Positions 1 to 12,007 of a stretch of DNA of 64,000 nucleotides are shown piece by piece (position 1 is the first letter of the stretch; each line of letters opens with the position of its first letter). A program made the position numbers and the translations under genes. A model generated the notes under the pieces. The model had not been told where the DNA came from and did no database searches. It worked only from the letters and a program-made list of their open reading frames with translations. The stretch is from Garcia nutans (lineage: Eukaryota; Streptophyta; Magnoliopsida; Malpighiales; Euphorbiaceae): positions 2,790,001 through 2,854,000 of the forward strand of contig CANTUV010000012.1 of the NCBI GenBank assembly GCA_947685225.1, written 5' to 3'.

Positions 1-2477
1 AAAATTTGGATTTATTTTCTTAAAAATAAAAGTGATGTTTTTAATAAGTTTTGTGAATGGAAAACTTTAGTTGAAAATCAAAAGGATAGGAAGATTAAAG
101 TTTTGAGAACTGATAATGGTCTTGAGTTTGTGAACAATCAGTTTGAAAATTTCTGTGCAAAAAATGGTATTATGAGACATAGAACTTGTACCTACACACC
201 ACAACAGAATGGTGTGGCAGAAAGGTACAATAGAACTATACTCAATAAGATTAGATGTATGCTGTTTGAGTCTGGTTTGAGTAATAATTTTTGGGCTGAA
301 GCTGCTAGTACAGCATGCTACTTGATTAATAGGACACCTAGTTCTGCCATTAAGTTTAAATGTCCTAATGAATTATAGAATGATAAACCTATCACTTATT
401 CTCATCTTAGGATATTTGGGTGTGCTGCATACATACATAAAAGGCAGAGTAAGCTAGATCCTAGGGCTCAAAAATGTTATTTCATTGGCTATCCTAGTGG
501 TATTAAAGGTTATAAAGTATGGTCTCCAAATGATAACAAGGTACTTGTAAGTAGAGATGTTATTTTTAATGAATATGAGTTTGCCAAGTCTGACTTGCAG
601 GTATCTAAGTCTGAATTACAATCAGACCTGTCTATGTTTGAGGTGGAGCTTGACAGATATGAAAAATCTGATCAGATACCACCTCAAATAAATGTTCCAG
701 TTGCAGATATTGAAGGAATTCAGGAATTGGCAGAAGGTTCTGATCAGGAAACAAAACCTGAAGAACAATTTTCCACTGATTATATGTTAACCAGGGACAG
801 GCAAAGAAGGGAAATCAGAAGACCATCAAGGTTTGCTGATTATTCTTTTAGTACTATTAACTCTGAATTAACAGCATTTGCCCTAGTTTCTGCAGCATCT
901 ATTGAAAATGGAGATCCTATGAGTTATGAGGAAGCCAAGAATAGTTGTTACTGGAAACATTGGAAGTTAGCAATGAAGGAAGAAATGTCTTCATTAAGGA
1001 AAAATGACACCTGGGTACTGGTGCCAAAACCCTCAGGTAAGAAAATAATTGGGTGTAAATGGATTTTTAAGAGGAAACCCGCAATACCTGGCATTGAAAA
1101 AGAAAGGTTTAAAGCCAAGGTTGTTGCAAGGGGTTTCTCTCAAATTGAGGGTATAGATTTTCATGAAATTTTTTCTCCTGTGGTTAAGCATGTTTCTATT
1201 AGGATTATATTGTCTATAACTGCCTTGTTAAACCTGGAACTTGAACAACTTGATGTCAAGACAGCCTTTCTTCATGGTAATCTTGAAGAAGAGCTGTATA
1301 TGACATAGCCATATGGTTTTGTTGAGTCTGGAAAAGAAAATTATGTCTGTTTGTTAAAGAAATCTTTATATGGCCTTAAACAGGCTCCTAGGCAGTGGTA
1401 TAAAAGATTTGATGAGTTCATGGTTAGTAATAGATTTAAGAGAAGTGAATATGATCCATGTGTGTATTATTCTGAGATGTCTAGTGGAATATTCATCTAT
1501 TTGCTATTATATGTTGATGATATGTTGATTGCATGTAAAAGCATGTAAGAAATAAATAACCTAAAATTCAAACTCAGTAAGGAATTTGAAATGAAAGATT
1601 TAGGTCCTGCTAGAAGAATTTTAGGTATGAACATAGAAAGAGATAGAAAAAAAGGCATTTTACTATTAACTCAGAAAGATTATGTAGATAAATTTCTTGA
1701 TTTTTATGGTTTAGATAAAGCTAAGGTAGTGTCAACACCAATAGGAGCTCATTTCAAATTAAGTTCTACTGAGAAACCACTTACCTTAGCTGAATCTAAT
1801 TACATGAACAAAATTCCATATCAAAATGTTGTAGGTAGCATGATGTATACAATGGTCTGTACTAGGCCTGATGTTGCATATGGTGTGAGCTTAGTTAGTA
1901 GATACATGAGTAATCCTAACAAGAGTCATTGGGAAGCAGTAAAATGGTTAGCTAGGTACTTAAAGGGGTCTAGGTCTGCATGTTTAATGTTTAAACAGTC
2001 TGCTATATATGATGTTGTTGGTTACTGTGACTCTGATTTTGCTGCTGATTTGGATAGAAGAAGGTATATTACTGGTTATTGCTTTACATTTGGTGGTAAT
2101 GTTGTAAGCTGGAAATCCAGTTTGCAGCATATTGTAGCTCTCTCTACAACAGAAGCTGAATACATTGCCTTGACAGAAGCAATTAAAGAGGCAATATGGT
2201 TAAAAGGTATTGTTACAGAATTAGGTTTCTCACAAGGTAAGGTTAGTGTTATTGTGATTCTCAAAGTGCTATACACTTGAGTAAAAACAGTGTATTCCAC
2301 GAGAGAACAAAGCACATTGATGTAAAATTACATTTTGTAAGAGATGTTATCTCTAAAAATGTAGTTAATGTAGAGAAAATTTCTACACTTGATAATCCTG
2401 CTGATATTCTGACTAAATGTGTTTCTGTTGTAAAGTTTCAGGATGCTTTAAGCATGCTTGGAATTATAAATACTTGA
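1..2477 (+). pseudogene. Ty1/copia pol remnant (integrase, reverse transcriptase, RNase H), window-truncated
   Basis: This is the C-terminal half of a copia polyprotein, which would copy retrotransposon RNA into DNA and insert it. It enters the window inside the integrase core: RTDNGLEF is at about 109, followed by the TPQQNGVAER block near 200. Reverse transcriptase follows from about 930 to 1900, with KTAFLHG near 1260 and YVDDM near 1510. RNase H ends the frame (ALSTTEAEY near 2140, ADILTK near 2400). One frame is interrupted by TAG at 376, TAG at 1306 and TAA at 1546. A one-base loss near 2251 shifts the last 70 codons into another frame, ending with TGA at 2475-2477. The element is therefore dead. 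The rest of its 5' part lies outside the window. Confidence 0.93.
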
Positions 2478-2540
2478 GCTGTTGAATATGGTGATTACCC
2501 GAGGAGGAGTTCCAAATGTTTTTCCTGCTATTGAATTAGA

Positions 2541-2555
2541 GTCAAGGTGGAGATT
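2541..2555 (+). other. Polypurine tract of the first copia element
   Basis: A purine-rich stretch (GTCAAGGTGGAGATT) sits directly before the LTR start, where plus-strand DNA synthesis is primed in copia elements. Its position between the end of pol and a TG-starting LTR supports the call. Confidence 0.6.
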
Positions 2556-3060
2556 TGTGGGTTTAGTGTCTCTATTCACTAGCCCAGCCCACTGTCAATA
2601 CTGAAGCTTTATCAAACAATGTTGATGCTGTGCGTTTTGATTAATGCTGTGCATTTTGATGAAGGGTTTTGGTATATATAGGAAGAGATAAGAATTGAAA
2701 TTCTTTCAGAGACTTCTGCCGTTCTTTCTTCTATCAGTTTCTGGAGCTCTCCATTTCTTCTTCTTCTTGGGTTTCTGTTAGTGCTCTCTGTGTGTATGTG
2801 TAAGAGATTATCGAAAGGCTTGTTAGTTCTTGGTGTATTCAAGATACTGTGAGAGTGCTGTTTAAGAAGAAACTGTTTTCTTCTTGAAGCTGTGTGTAAT
2901 ATGTACGATTGATTCTATTTTTAGTGGAAAGACTGAGGATCTCCTCCTCCTTGGATGTAGCCTTACTTTGTGTAAGGTGAACCAAGTAAATCTGGTGTTG
3001 TGGCTTGTTTTATTTGTTTCGGTATAATCTGTTTGATGCTATATTTTGAGATCTTCAACA
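2556..3060 (+). repeat. 3' LTR of the first copia element
   Basis: The sequence runs from TGTGGG to CAACA, about 505 bp, immediately after the polypurine tract. It contains a TATA-like box (GGTATATATAGG near 2670) followed by a CT-rich leader, as expected for the U3/R part of an LTR. The partner LTR is outside the window, so the exact ends are inferred from the TG...CA rule. Confidence 0.7.
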
Positions 3061-4240
3061 ATTTTATTATATCTTAAAATAGAAATATAATTGTATTTTG
3101 ATATAAAATTTTATAAATTTCTCTTTTCGTAAAATAATTTTTTTGCTCCTTTAGGTAAAATATATTATCAACTAATTAGTAAAATTTAGTAAACTCAATA
3201 TTTTATTTTATATGAGTTGCTTATAAATAAATATATTATTCTTAGTCAAAGAAAATTATTTTATTAATTTTTTCTGAGATTATAATGCAACTAAGCGCTC
3301 TATAAATGGTAAAGAAATATATAATTCTTAATTATTGCTTTATTTTCTATTAAATAATTATTATTAATTACTGTTTAATTATAATTAAAAATTAACTTTT
3401 TACTGATTTATTTGGCAGATTACTGAAATAAGTGATCATTGAAAATTTATTTTACAGAGAAATATTACTATTATTATATTTTACTGAAAAAATATATTGT
3501 CATTTTTGAAAAATATAATAAAATATTGAGAAAGTGGATTAAAAAAATATTAACTTTTTTAGTTATAATCCAACTTTACTAAAAAATTTAAATAATATAT
3601 CAACTATTCTTATAATATTATTTTACCATATCTTAAAAGAGGTATAATTATCTTTTGATATGAGACTCTGCAATCTTATTCTTTGATAAAATAATTTTTC
3701 TTATTCCCTTTTTAAGTAAAATATTTTATCAATTGATTTGTAAAGTTTAATAGATATAGTATTTTATTTTATATGAATTATTAAAAAATAAATATAATAT
3801 TCTTGATCAAAAAGAATTTTTTTATCAATTTTTCTAAAATTATGATGGAATCAAATGCTCTAAAAAAATTGTAAATTAGTAAGATGGTAAGAAATTAATT
3901 CATTGAGACTTTTCTTAGGAAACTGAAGAGACAAGAACTTTTCTCTGATTTTTCTTCTTCTCTATTTAATTTTGTGCCAAAATAGTATTGTTTTTAAATT
4001 TAATTTTAATAGTAAAATTATGAGACATTTTAAATAAAGGATTCTAATATTATCATCAAAACAATAATATAAGCAATTAAATTATTTCTTCATTAAATAA
4101 TTAGTTATGGGTTCGAGATGTGTAAATACTAAATGAATAACAAGATTATATGCATTTCCAACATAGTATGAGTCGTAATAACTAAATACTAAATGGACCG
4201 CAAGATTGAAAATAATTGGTATTACTAATATCACAAGCCA
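3061..4240. other. AT-rich non-coding stretch with a diverged internal direct repeat
   Basis: I see no gene. Two blocks, about 3061-3310 and 3620-3890, are diverged copies of each other. Both run through a TATCTTAAAA motif, a TAAAATAATTTTT motif and an ATTTTATTTTATATGA motif in the same order. A tail near 3870-3930 (AAGAAATTAATT...GACTTTTCTTAGGAA) recurs at 8480-8520, linking this region to the repeat block before the receptor gene. Confidence 0.6.
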
Positions 4241-4244
4241 ATTA

Positions 4245-4806
4245 TGGGGCTACAAAAATGGTGTTGAGATATTTGAAAGGGACTTGCTCTTATGGCCTTT
4301 TATTCACTAACTCTGATTACTTTAAGTTATGCGGTTTTTTTGATAGTGATTGAGCAAGTTCCATAGACGATCGTAAGAGTACTATATGATATCTCTTTAT
4401 GCTTGGATCAAATGTTGTATCCAGGTGTTCAAAGAAGCAACCATCTGCTGCTTTGTCTTCGTCCGAGGCTAAGTACATGGCTATCACTTCTACAGGCTGC
4501 CAAGCAATCTGGTAAGAAAAATTTTGAAAGATATAAAGCAAGAGCAAAAAAGGGCAACAATAATCTTCTGTGACAATCAATCCACCATCGCCATGCCAAG
4601 AAATCCAGTTCATCACAACCGAACTAGGCATAACGATATTTGTCATCACTTTATTAGAGAGCTAATTGCGGAAGGAAATATTGAGTTAAAGCACTACAAC
4701 TCCAATGAGCAAGTTGCTGATTTATTCACAAAATCATTTGCTCTAGAAAAGTTTATTTATTTTCGAAATAAGTTGAGGGTAGTAGATTTTCACATTAAGG
4801 GGGAAT
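4245..4806 (+). pseudogene. Ty1/copia RNase H remnant
   Basis: This is the last part of a copia pol gene. RYLKGT appears near 4268 and the RNase H segment (ALSSSEAKYMA near 4455, CQAIW near 4498, FCDNQSTIAM near 4567, ADLFTK near 4720) follows. A frame change just after CQAIW (about 4511) and stop codons near 4350 and 4390 show that it is decayed. Sequence identity with the first copia element is low at protein level, so this is a different family. Upstream parts are missing. Confidence 0.88.
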
Positions 4807-4807
4807 A

Positions 4808-5058
4808 TGTTAGTAAGTAATGTTAAAATCTATTTATTGTTGTAATTAGGTGTTGTCGGATATTTTTCATATATTTATTTCTTTCTAGATTTTATTTAGT
4901 CAATAATAGTTACTTAGTGCTCTTGGTTTCATTATTGAACGTGGTTTGTGTTTCTGTTGAACATGAGTTGTGTTTCCTGCAATTTAGGAATCAGTTGCTG
5001 TCTACTTTATATTTAAAGAATTTCTTATTGAATAAAAAGTGTGTTAAGTTCTAGCAAT
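4808..5058 (+). repeat. 3' LTR of the second copia remnant
   Basis: The segment begins TGTTAG right after a purine tract (AAGGGGGAATA). It contains a TATA-like ACTTTATATTTAAAG near 5005 and ends near TTCTAGCA. About 250 bp is short but normal for several copia lineages. The right end is inferred, as no partner LTR exists in the window. Confidence 0.5.
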
Positions 5059-6093
5059 CTTTGGAGGGCATTTAGAAGATTCCTTTCTTAAGGTTATGCA
5101 AGTTGAATTAGAATATGTTTAAAATTTTAATAATTATTTTATGTTGGAAATAAAAAAATAATATTAATGTCAATTTAATAATTTTATTATTGTTGTTGTT
5201 ATCATAATTATCATTATCATTATTTTTTTCATTGTGAAATTTTTGAAAACAAATGAATTGAATAAATAAAGTGGTATTTTATTGTTGAATGTATGAAAAT
5301 TTTGTTAATTATGTGTTGGGTTTTTATTTTCACACGCACTATTGTATATATTAATAATATTATAAATATGCATATAATTAATTATGGAATTATGATCAAT
5401 AAAAATAGGAAACATTTAACAAGAAATACTAAAGCATAAGCTAGAATGTGATCTCTATATTGGTAATATAGATACATCAATAAACATTAGAATAATTAAA
5501 TAAATAATGAGCTCAACGTCATTAGAGAATATGTATTTATAAAGTTAAGAAAATGACAATAATGGTACTTGTGATTTAACATGCTTCTTTGAGGTATAAA
5601 AGTATATGAATGATACAAGGAGGATGGAATTAGCATATTGAAGTTTCAGGGTAGACTGTTATATTGTGATGTTTGTTTGGAGATAGAAATTAAGAGATAT
5701 GGTGATGTTTGGAAATTTAGAAACATTATGTTGTTTGAAGGTATAATAATATTTATTTAGATATAAAGGATTGAGCTGTTTGTCAAATTTGAAGGCCCAA
5801 AGGGGCAATTTCATTGTTAGATTGTTGTGAGCTATTCAAAAGTGCTTGTTTTTCTCTATATTGTTACAAGGAAAATGTTTTAGTTATAGGAAAGATTCTA
5901 CCAAAATTTTTTTCTAATAATGTTATTTGTTATCCAAAATTTATATATCAGTTGTCTTTTAATTTATCAGGTGGCCATCATTTTAAGGAAAGCTCATTTG
6001 ATTTTGATCAAACTAATGAATTATATAAATTAGTATAACGTATCGCTCTCCTAAATTATTTAATAGTTACATTGGCATATGTGCACCCATATG
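5059..6093. other. AT-rich intergenic stretch, nothing recognised
   Basis: I find no supported gene. A 74-codon reading frame at 5814-6038 has no recognisable motif and no neighbouring coding context. Confidence 0.5.
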
Positions 6094-8410
6094 ATATGTA
6101 TAATATAAATATGAATTCACATATATGTGTGTATTGTAGATTCTATGAATTTTATATATTATCCATGGCTACTAGATACGGTTAAGATGATAGAGGACCA
6201 CGCATAATTTGGGATATTGGTTAAGATATGATGGTGATTTATGATTTACTGATGAGTTATTACTAGCATGATAGCGGGGGCTTAATTATCACTCAACACT
6301 ACTTGTTAGTCGGGTTAGCGATGCTTAAACTAGGCCGAGATGATGGAAACCTATGTATTGGACCCTAAGAGAAATATGTGGACTAAAAAAGCAAGATAGG
6401 GATTAGCTTCTCAGTTTGAGTGCAGTGTGGTTCATATCGACCGATTGCTATCTTTGTGTGATTATTTATCTGTTTAACATTTGTACATACATCAATTGCA
6501 TCAGAAAGACATCATATTAATTATTATATAGCTTATTAAGTTGTCATATTGTTTTTATTAAGTAGATATCTAATGATTGTGATGAGATTTGAGTTGCCAA
6601 TACTAAATGGTTGTCATGTGATGTCGTATAAGTTTTGATTACCAGGTGAGTCTATAATCTTAGTTTTGAGATAATGACAATTGTCATAAATAAGTACTGG
6701 CAATCTCATATAGCCAATCTCAATTAGCTTGGGATCAAGACTTTGTTGAGTTGAGTGTTTTTAGTTAATTAATTTATTTTAATGATAATTTATTTGACTA
6801 TTTTTAAATATCCTTTTAAGTTTAATTTGAGCATAAATAATAATTGAATGGATATGCTTAAATATTCATATATTTACAACCAAGCTTAAATATTCATATA
6901 TTTATATATTTATTTGAATTTAATTTAATTTGTTTAATTTAGCAACCTATTTAACATTAAAGAGTTTGTTGTTGAATTAGAAAAATACTTATAATTATTC
7001 ATTTAATTGTTTGTTTAAGTGTAAAAATTTAAAAATAATATAAATTTTAAACTATAAAATGATAATCTTCTTAATTAAATGTTTATTAAATTTAATATTA
7101 ATACAATTTTATTAAAATAATTACAAACTACATAATTTTATAACTAAAATAAAATATAATAAATATACAATTAAAATTTAATAAAATATAATTAATATAA
7201 ATATTATTATGTAAATAGATTTTGATAATAAATAATTAGAGATATGTATTCAAATATAACTTTAATGCGTAATAAATAATAAAAATAATACTATTAATAT
7301 TTATTTAAATTTATTAATAAATTATTCATATTTTATTTAAATAAATTAAGATGAATTAAATATTAAAAAATATTCGATTTATTATCATATTTGTAATAAT
7401 CTCTTGCCAACAACTTTTATATATATATATATATATTTGATTTATTAATGTACGTGTGTATATATATATATATAGAAAATTAGTCTAAAAACTTTTTTTA
7501 TTCTTTTATAAAAGAAAAGCCAATGAGAGGGATCATGTAACAGAAGCTTGGTGCCTTTGTTAATTGCATATAGTCAGTTGTAAGGCAACATTGATGCCAG
7601 TCAGAAAAGGAGCGCAAGAATCTGTGCGTTGATGGGGAATTGCAGATAAGAATGACCCGGATCCATCTCAACTTTTTATCTTATGTCTCTTCAATCATCA
7701 TCAATACTTTCAGCTTTTATATTTTGTTTCACTCATATGACTTTATTAATATGTATAATATGATATATAATATTATAAATAATATTTTTTTACGTGGTGA
7801 TATAATATTATGAGAAAAATAATAAAATTATTAGAATATTTTTAATTTAAAATCGATATCAATTAAAATTTATAATTAATTTTAATTTTTTATAATTAAT
7901 CAATAATTTTAATTTTAATTTTTTATAATTAATAATTATTTTTATTTTTATTTTTTAAATTAATAATTAATTTTAATTAAAGAGATAAAAAATAAATATT
8001 AATATTAATAAAATATGTAATAAATAATTTTCTAATAATCTAAATTAAAAAATTTCAATAAAATCAGTGCATAAAAAATAACAAATATAAAAAAAATCAC
8101 ATTTTTAGTGAGAATATTAATCTAAAATGTGAATTTAACAAAAGAAAAAAACAAAAGTAACTGATAGGCCACGAATTGATAGGTAGAAAACTTACTTTTC
8201 TTGTCAGATAATCAATGAAGCTTACCCCACTTTTTTTAAAGCTGTCGGTAATGGTGGAAGTGTACAGTTCATTACCCACCGACTGAATTATTGGAGTAGA
8301 AATTGCATTTTTTCTTTATGTGAAGCTTTGCTGGTTGTTGCTTTCTTAAAATCAATTTTTTACTAATTACTTGAATTTGGCTTTTCCTTGGATTTTAAAT
8401 ATTATAAAAT
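6094..8410. repeat. Long direct repeat, copy A
   Basis: Copy A aligns by eye with 11300-14005 over its whole length. Both contain, in order, a block starting GATATGTATAATATAAATATG, the string AGAGGACCACGCATAATTTG, a long AT tract starting TTTAATTTAGCAACCTATTT, the module AAGCTTGGTGCC...GCCAGTCAGAAAAGG (7540-7610), and the module CCACGAATTGATAGGTAG...GGTGGAAG (8167-8260). Copy A lacks about 285 bp present in copy C between 11905 and 12185. The last part resembles DNA just upstream of the receptor gene at 14998. Confidence 0.85.
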
Positions 8411-8821
8411 TGTTTGTACATCGAATTATTTTACTCCTTAATTATAATTGAAAATCAATTTCTTAAAATTCTAAATTAATAAGATAGTAAGAAATTAATT
8501 AAGACTTTTCTTAGGAAGCAAATGAAAATTTCAGAAGGCTACAGTTTCCACGAAGACTGTTTTAATTATATAATATTATTTGTCGCTGTAGTGTGTTTTA
8601 TTATGTAATGTTTAAAATTATAATATGTTGATTTAATTTATCAAATTTGTTAATATAATGAAAATGTGATTTTACTTATTTAGAATTAATTTTTTAATTA
8701 AAATAATTAAAAAAATTTTAAAATTTTATTTATTATTTGACACTAAAAATTATATTATATAATTAAAATTTTATCTATTATAGTTAATAAATATTTGATA
8801 AATTGATTAAATGATTTATAT
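8411..8821. other. AT-rich spacer, no gene
   Basis: Non-coding. It carries the AAGAAATTAATT...CTTTTCTTAGGAA tail also seen at 3890-3925. Its right part (from about 8750) is similar to 10880-10960, just before a TGTAATGCCC motif in both places. Confidence 0.5.
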
Positions 8822-8900
8822 TGTAATGCCCTGTAAAAGAATTGTAATAAATAATTAAGTTAAAATATAGTAATAAATAATTAAGTTAAAAAATTGTTGG

Positions 8901-8940
<40 letters not shown>

Positions 8941-8966
8941 GTAGGTGAAAAGGAAAGAAAAACGTG
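8822..8966. repeat. Fragment of an LTR-like sequence starting TGTAATGCCC
   Basis: This fragment matches 10963-11090, including a duplicated AATAAATAATTAAGTTAAA string and an (AAT)n microsatellite (8902-8940). It breaks off at 8966 and joins the TTTAATTTAGCAACC block directly. TGTAATGCCC is a common start of Ty3/gypsy LTRs of the Tekay type in dicots. Confidence 0.5.
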
Positions 8967-10080
8967 TTTAATTTAGCAACCTATTTAACATTAAAGAGTT
9001 TATTGTTGAATTAGCAAAATACTTATATGATATGCTGAGGGTCTCGAGTTTAAGTATATGGAAATTAATTTTAAATTATTTATATCCATCCCAAATCTAA
9101 TTATAATTATCCATTTAATTATTTGTTTAAGTGTAAAAATTTAAAAATAATATAAATTTTAAGCTATAAAATGATAATCTTCTTAATTAAATGTTTATTA
9201 AATTTAATATTAATACAATTTTATTAAAATAATTACAAACTACATAATTTTATAATTAAAATAAAATATAATAAATATACACTTAAAATTTAATAAAATA
9301 TAATTAATATAAATATTATTATATAATTAGATTTCGATAATAAACAATTAGAGATATGTATTTAAATATAACTTAAATGCATAATAAATAATAAAAAATA
9401 CTATTAATATTCATCTAAATTTATTAATAAATTATTCATATTTTATTTAAATAAATTAGAGTAAATTAAATATTAAAAAATATTCGATTTATTATCACAT
9501 TCGTAATAATCTCTTGCTAATGACACATATATGTATATATATATATATATATTTGACCATCTCAACATTTTATCTTATGTCTCTTTCATCATCATCAATA
9601 TTTTTCAGTTTTGATTGAATATAACTTAAAATGCATTATAAATAACAAAAAATACTATCAATATTCATCTAAATTTATTGATAAATTATTCATATTTTAT
9701 GTAAATAAATTAGAGTAAATCAAGTATTAAAAAATATATTACTTATTATCACACTCGTAATAATCTCTTGCCAATGAGATATATATATATATGATTTATT
9801 AATTTACGTGTATATATATAGAAAATTAGTCTAAAAACTTTTTTTATTCTTTTATAAAATAAAAAAAAAAAAAAGCCAATGAGAGGTGGCCATGTACCAG
9901 AAGCTTGGTGCCCTTGTTAATTGCATATGGTCAGTTGCAAGGCAACATTGATGCCAGTCAAAAAAGAAGGGCAAGAATATGTGGGTTGATGGGAAATTGC
10001 AGATAAAGAACGACTAGGATCCATCTCAACATATCTCTTTCATGATCATTACTTGCAGCTTTTATATAATGTTTTACTCT
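8967..10080. repeat. Long direct repeat, copy B (partial)
   Basis: From TTTAATTTAGCAACCTATTT this matches 6928-7680 and 12416-13215, including the module AAGCTTGGTGCC...GCCAGTC (9900-9960) and the ACTAGGATCCATCTCAAC string at about 10014. Inside it, 9605-9880 is a further partial duplication of 9360-9530. The later module present in copies A and C (CCACGAATTG...) is missing here. Confidence 0.75.
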
Positions 10081-10962
10081 GCGCTTTATTAATATATAAT
10101 ATGATATAGAGTATGATATGATAGTATATGTAATATTATAAATCATATTTATTATGTTGTACAGATAATATGATAAATATGATATATACAAGAAGATCAT
10201 CATTGTCATTTAAAAAAGTTACCACAATTATAAGAAAATACTTAAAATATAAAATATAAACTTTATTAGATAAATAAATATTAACATAAGTAATTTATAT
10301 ATCAAAAATACAAATTTTAGAGTAAAATCTCTAGAAAAAATTTGTTATAATTTTTTTTATATATTTCAAAAAATTTTAAATTCAAATAACACAATCTGCA
10401 CAAAATTCACACTTCCAAATTATATATATATATATATATATATAATCTCCTTCATTTATTCAAAGATATCCAATCTCATTTACACCACCCATATTTTAAA
10501 AACTTCGTGATCATTTATATATATATATAATGTATTTAGACATTATACATATATTAAGTTTAATATTTTTACAATGTATATAAATTATATAAATAATATG
10601 AGATTCAACATAAATACATATCCACATGCTATACATTGGCACCAGTCTGGTGACGAACCAACATACTTATCGGCTATCTGACTCTAATAAACTTATCGAC
10701 TATCATATCATATATTATGATATGATAGTGTATGATATAATATTATAAATAATATTTACTATGTTTGAATAGATTATAAGGTAAGAATGATATTATAAAT
10801 TATTTTTTTATTTGATAATATGGTTCGATTTTAAAAATAATAAAATTATTAAAATATTCTTAAATTAAAATTTATATTAGTTTTGATTAAAAATTTATCT
10901 AGTGTAGTTAATAAATATTTGATAAATTAATTAAATGGTTTAATTAAATAAATTATTTATAT
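10081..10962. other. AT-rich spacer with short AT microsatellites
   Basis: I see no gene. It contains (AT)n runs near 10423-10445 and 10515-10530, and repeated GATATGATA strings. One short reading frame on the minus strand here (9958-10209) is low-complexity and unsupported. Confidence 0.5.
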
Positions 10963-12007
10963 TGTAATGCCCAATAAAAAAATTGTAATAAATAATTAAG
11001 TTAAAATATAGTAATAAATAATTAAGTTAAAAAATTGTTGGTATAATAATAATAATAAAATAAAAAGTAGGTTAAAAGTAAAAAAAAATGGTGTTTAATT
11101 TTTTTTTAAATGTTTTTAGATAGATTGAAAAGGAACGAAAAAAAGGAAATAAAAGAAAATGAAGAAGAAAGAGATGAACGGAGAGGAAGAACTGAAAAAA
11201 AAGAGAGAGAGAGAGAGAGAGAAGAAGAAGAAGAAGGGGCATTGTCGGTTTTAGATTGAATTCCCATATACGTGTGTGTTAAAAGTTTATGATACTTTTG
11301 ATATGTATATAATATAAATATGAATTCACATATACGTGTGTGTTGTAGATTCTATGAATTTTATATATTACCCATAGCTACTAGATACGGTTAAGATGAT
11401 AGAGGACCACGCATAATTTGGGATATTGGTTAAGATATGATGGTGATTTATGATTTACTGATGAGTTATTACTAGCATGATAGCTGGGGCTTAATTATCA
11501 CTCAACACTACTTGTTAGTTGGGTTAGCGATGCTTAAACTAGGCCGAGATGATGGAAACCTATGTATTGGACCCTAAGAGAAATATGTGGACTAAAAAAG
11601 CAAGATAGGGATTAGCTTCTCAATTTGAGCATAGTGTGGTTCATATCGACCGATTGCTATCTTTGTGTGATTATTTATCTATTTAACATTTGTACATACA
11701 TCAATTGCATCAGAAAGAAATCATATTGATTACTATATAGCTTACTAAGTTGTCATATTGTTTTTATTAAGTAGATATCTAATGATTGTGATGAGATTTG
11801 AGATGCTAGTACTAAGTGGTTGTCATGTGATGTCGTATAAATTCTGATTACCAGGTGAGTCTATAATCTTAGTTTTGAGACAGTGACAATTGTCATAGAT
11901 AAGTTTTGTTAATTAGTGAGTTGTCAGTCTGACTACGGATTTCGGAAGTCACATATTTTCTCGTTTTCTAATGTCATTCACGTGCCTTTCAAGTTTGGGT
12001 TGTGATA
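10963..12007. repeat. Candidate solo Ty3/gypsy-type LTR
   Basis: The segment starts TGTAATGCCC and ends near GGGTTGTGATA, a start/end pair typical of Tekay-type gypsy LTRs (usually ...GTGACA). It contains a purine-rich tract (11160-11240) and the block shared with 6094-6690. I found no clean target-site duplication. The assignment rests on the terminal motifs and on the truncated second copy at 8822. Confidence 0.4.

Noticed and set aside
5814..6038. 74-codon plus-strand frame
   Set aside because: No known motif, AT-rich composition and no coding neighbours. A frame this long is expected by chance.
8097..8279. 60-codon minus-strand frame in repeat copy A, and a 63-codon plus-strand frame at 13810 in copy C
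   Set aside because: The two copies of the same repeat unit are open in different strands and lengths, so neither frame is conserved.
9958..10209. 83-codon minus-strand frame rich in Tyr, Ile and Ser
   Set aside because: Low-complexity translation of an AT-rich GATATGATA-like tract.
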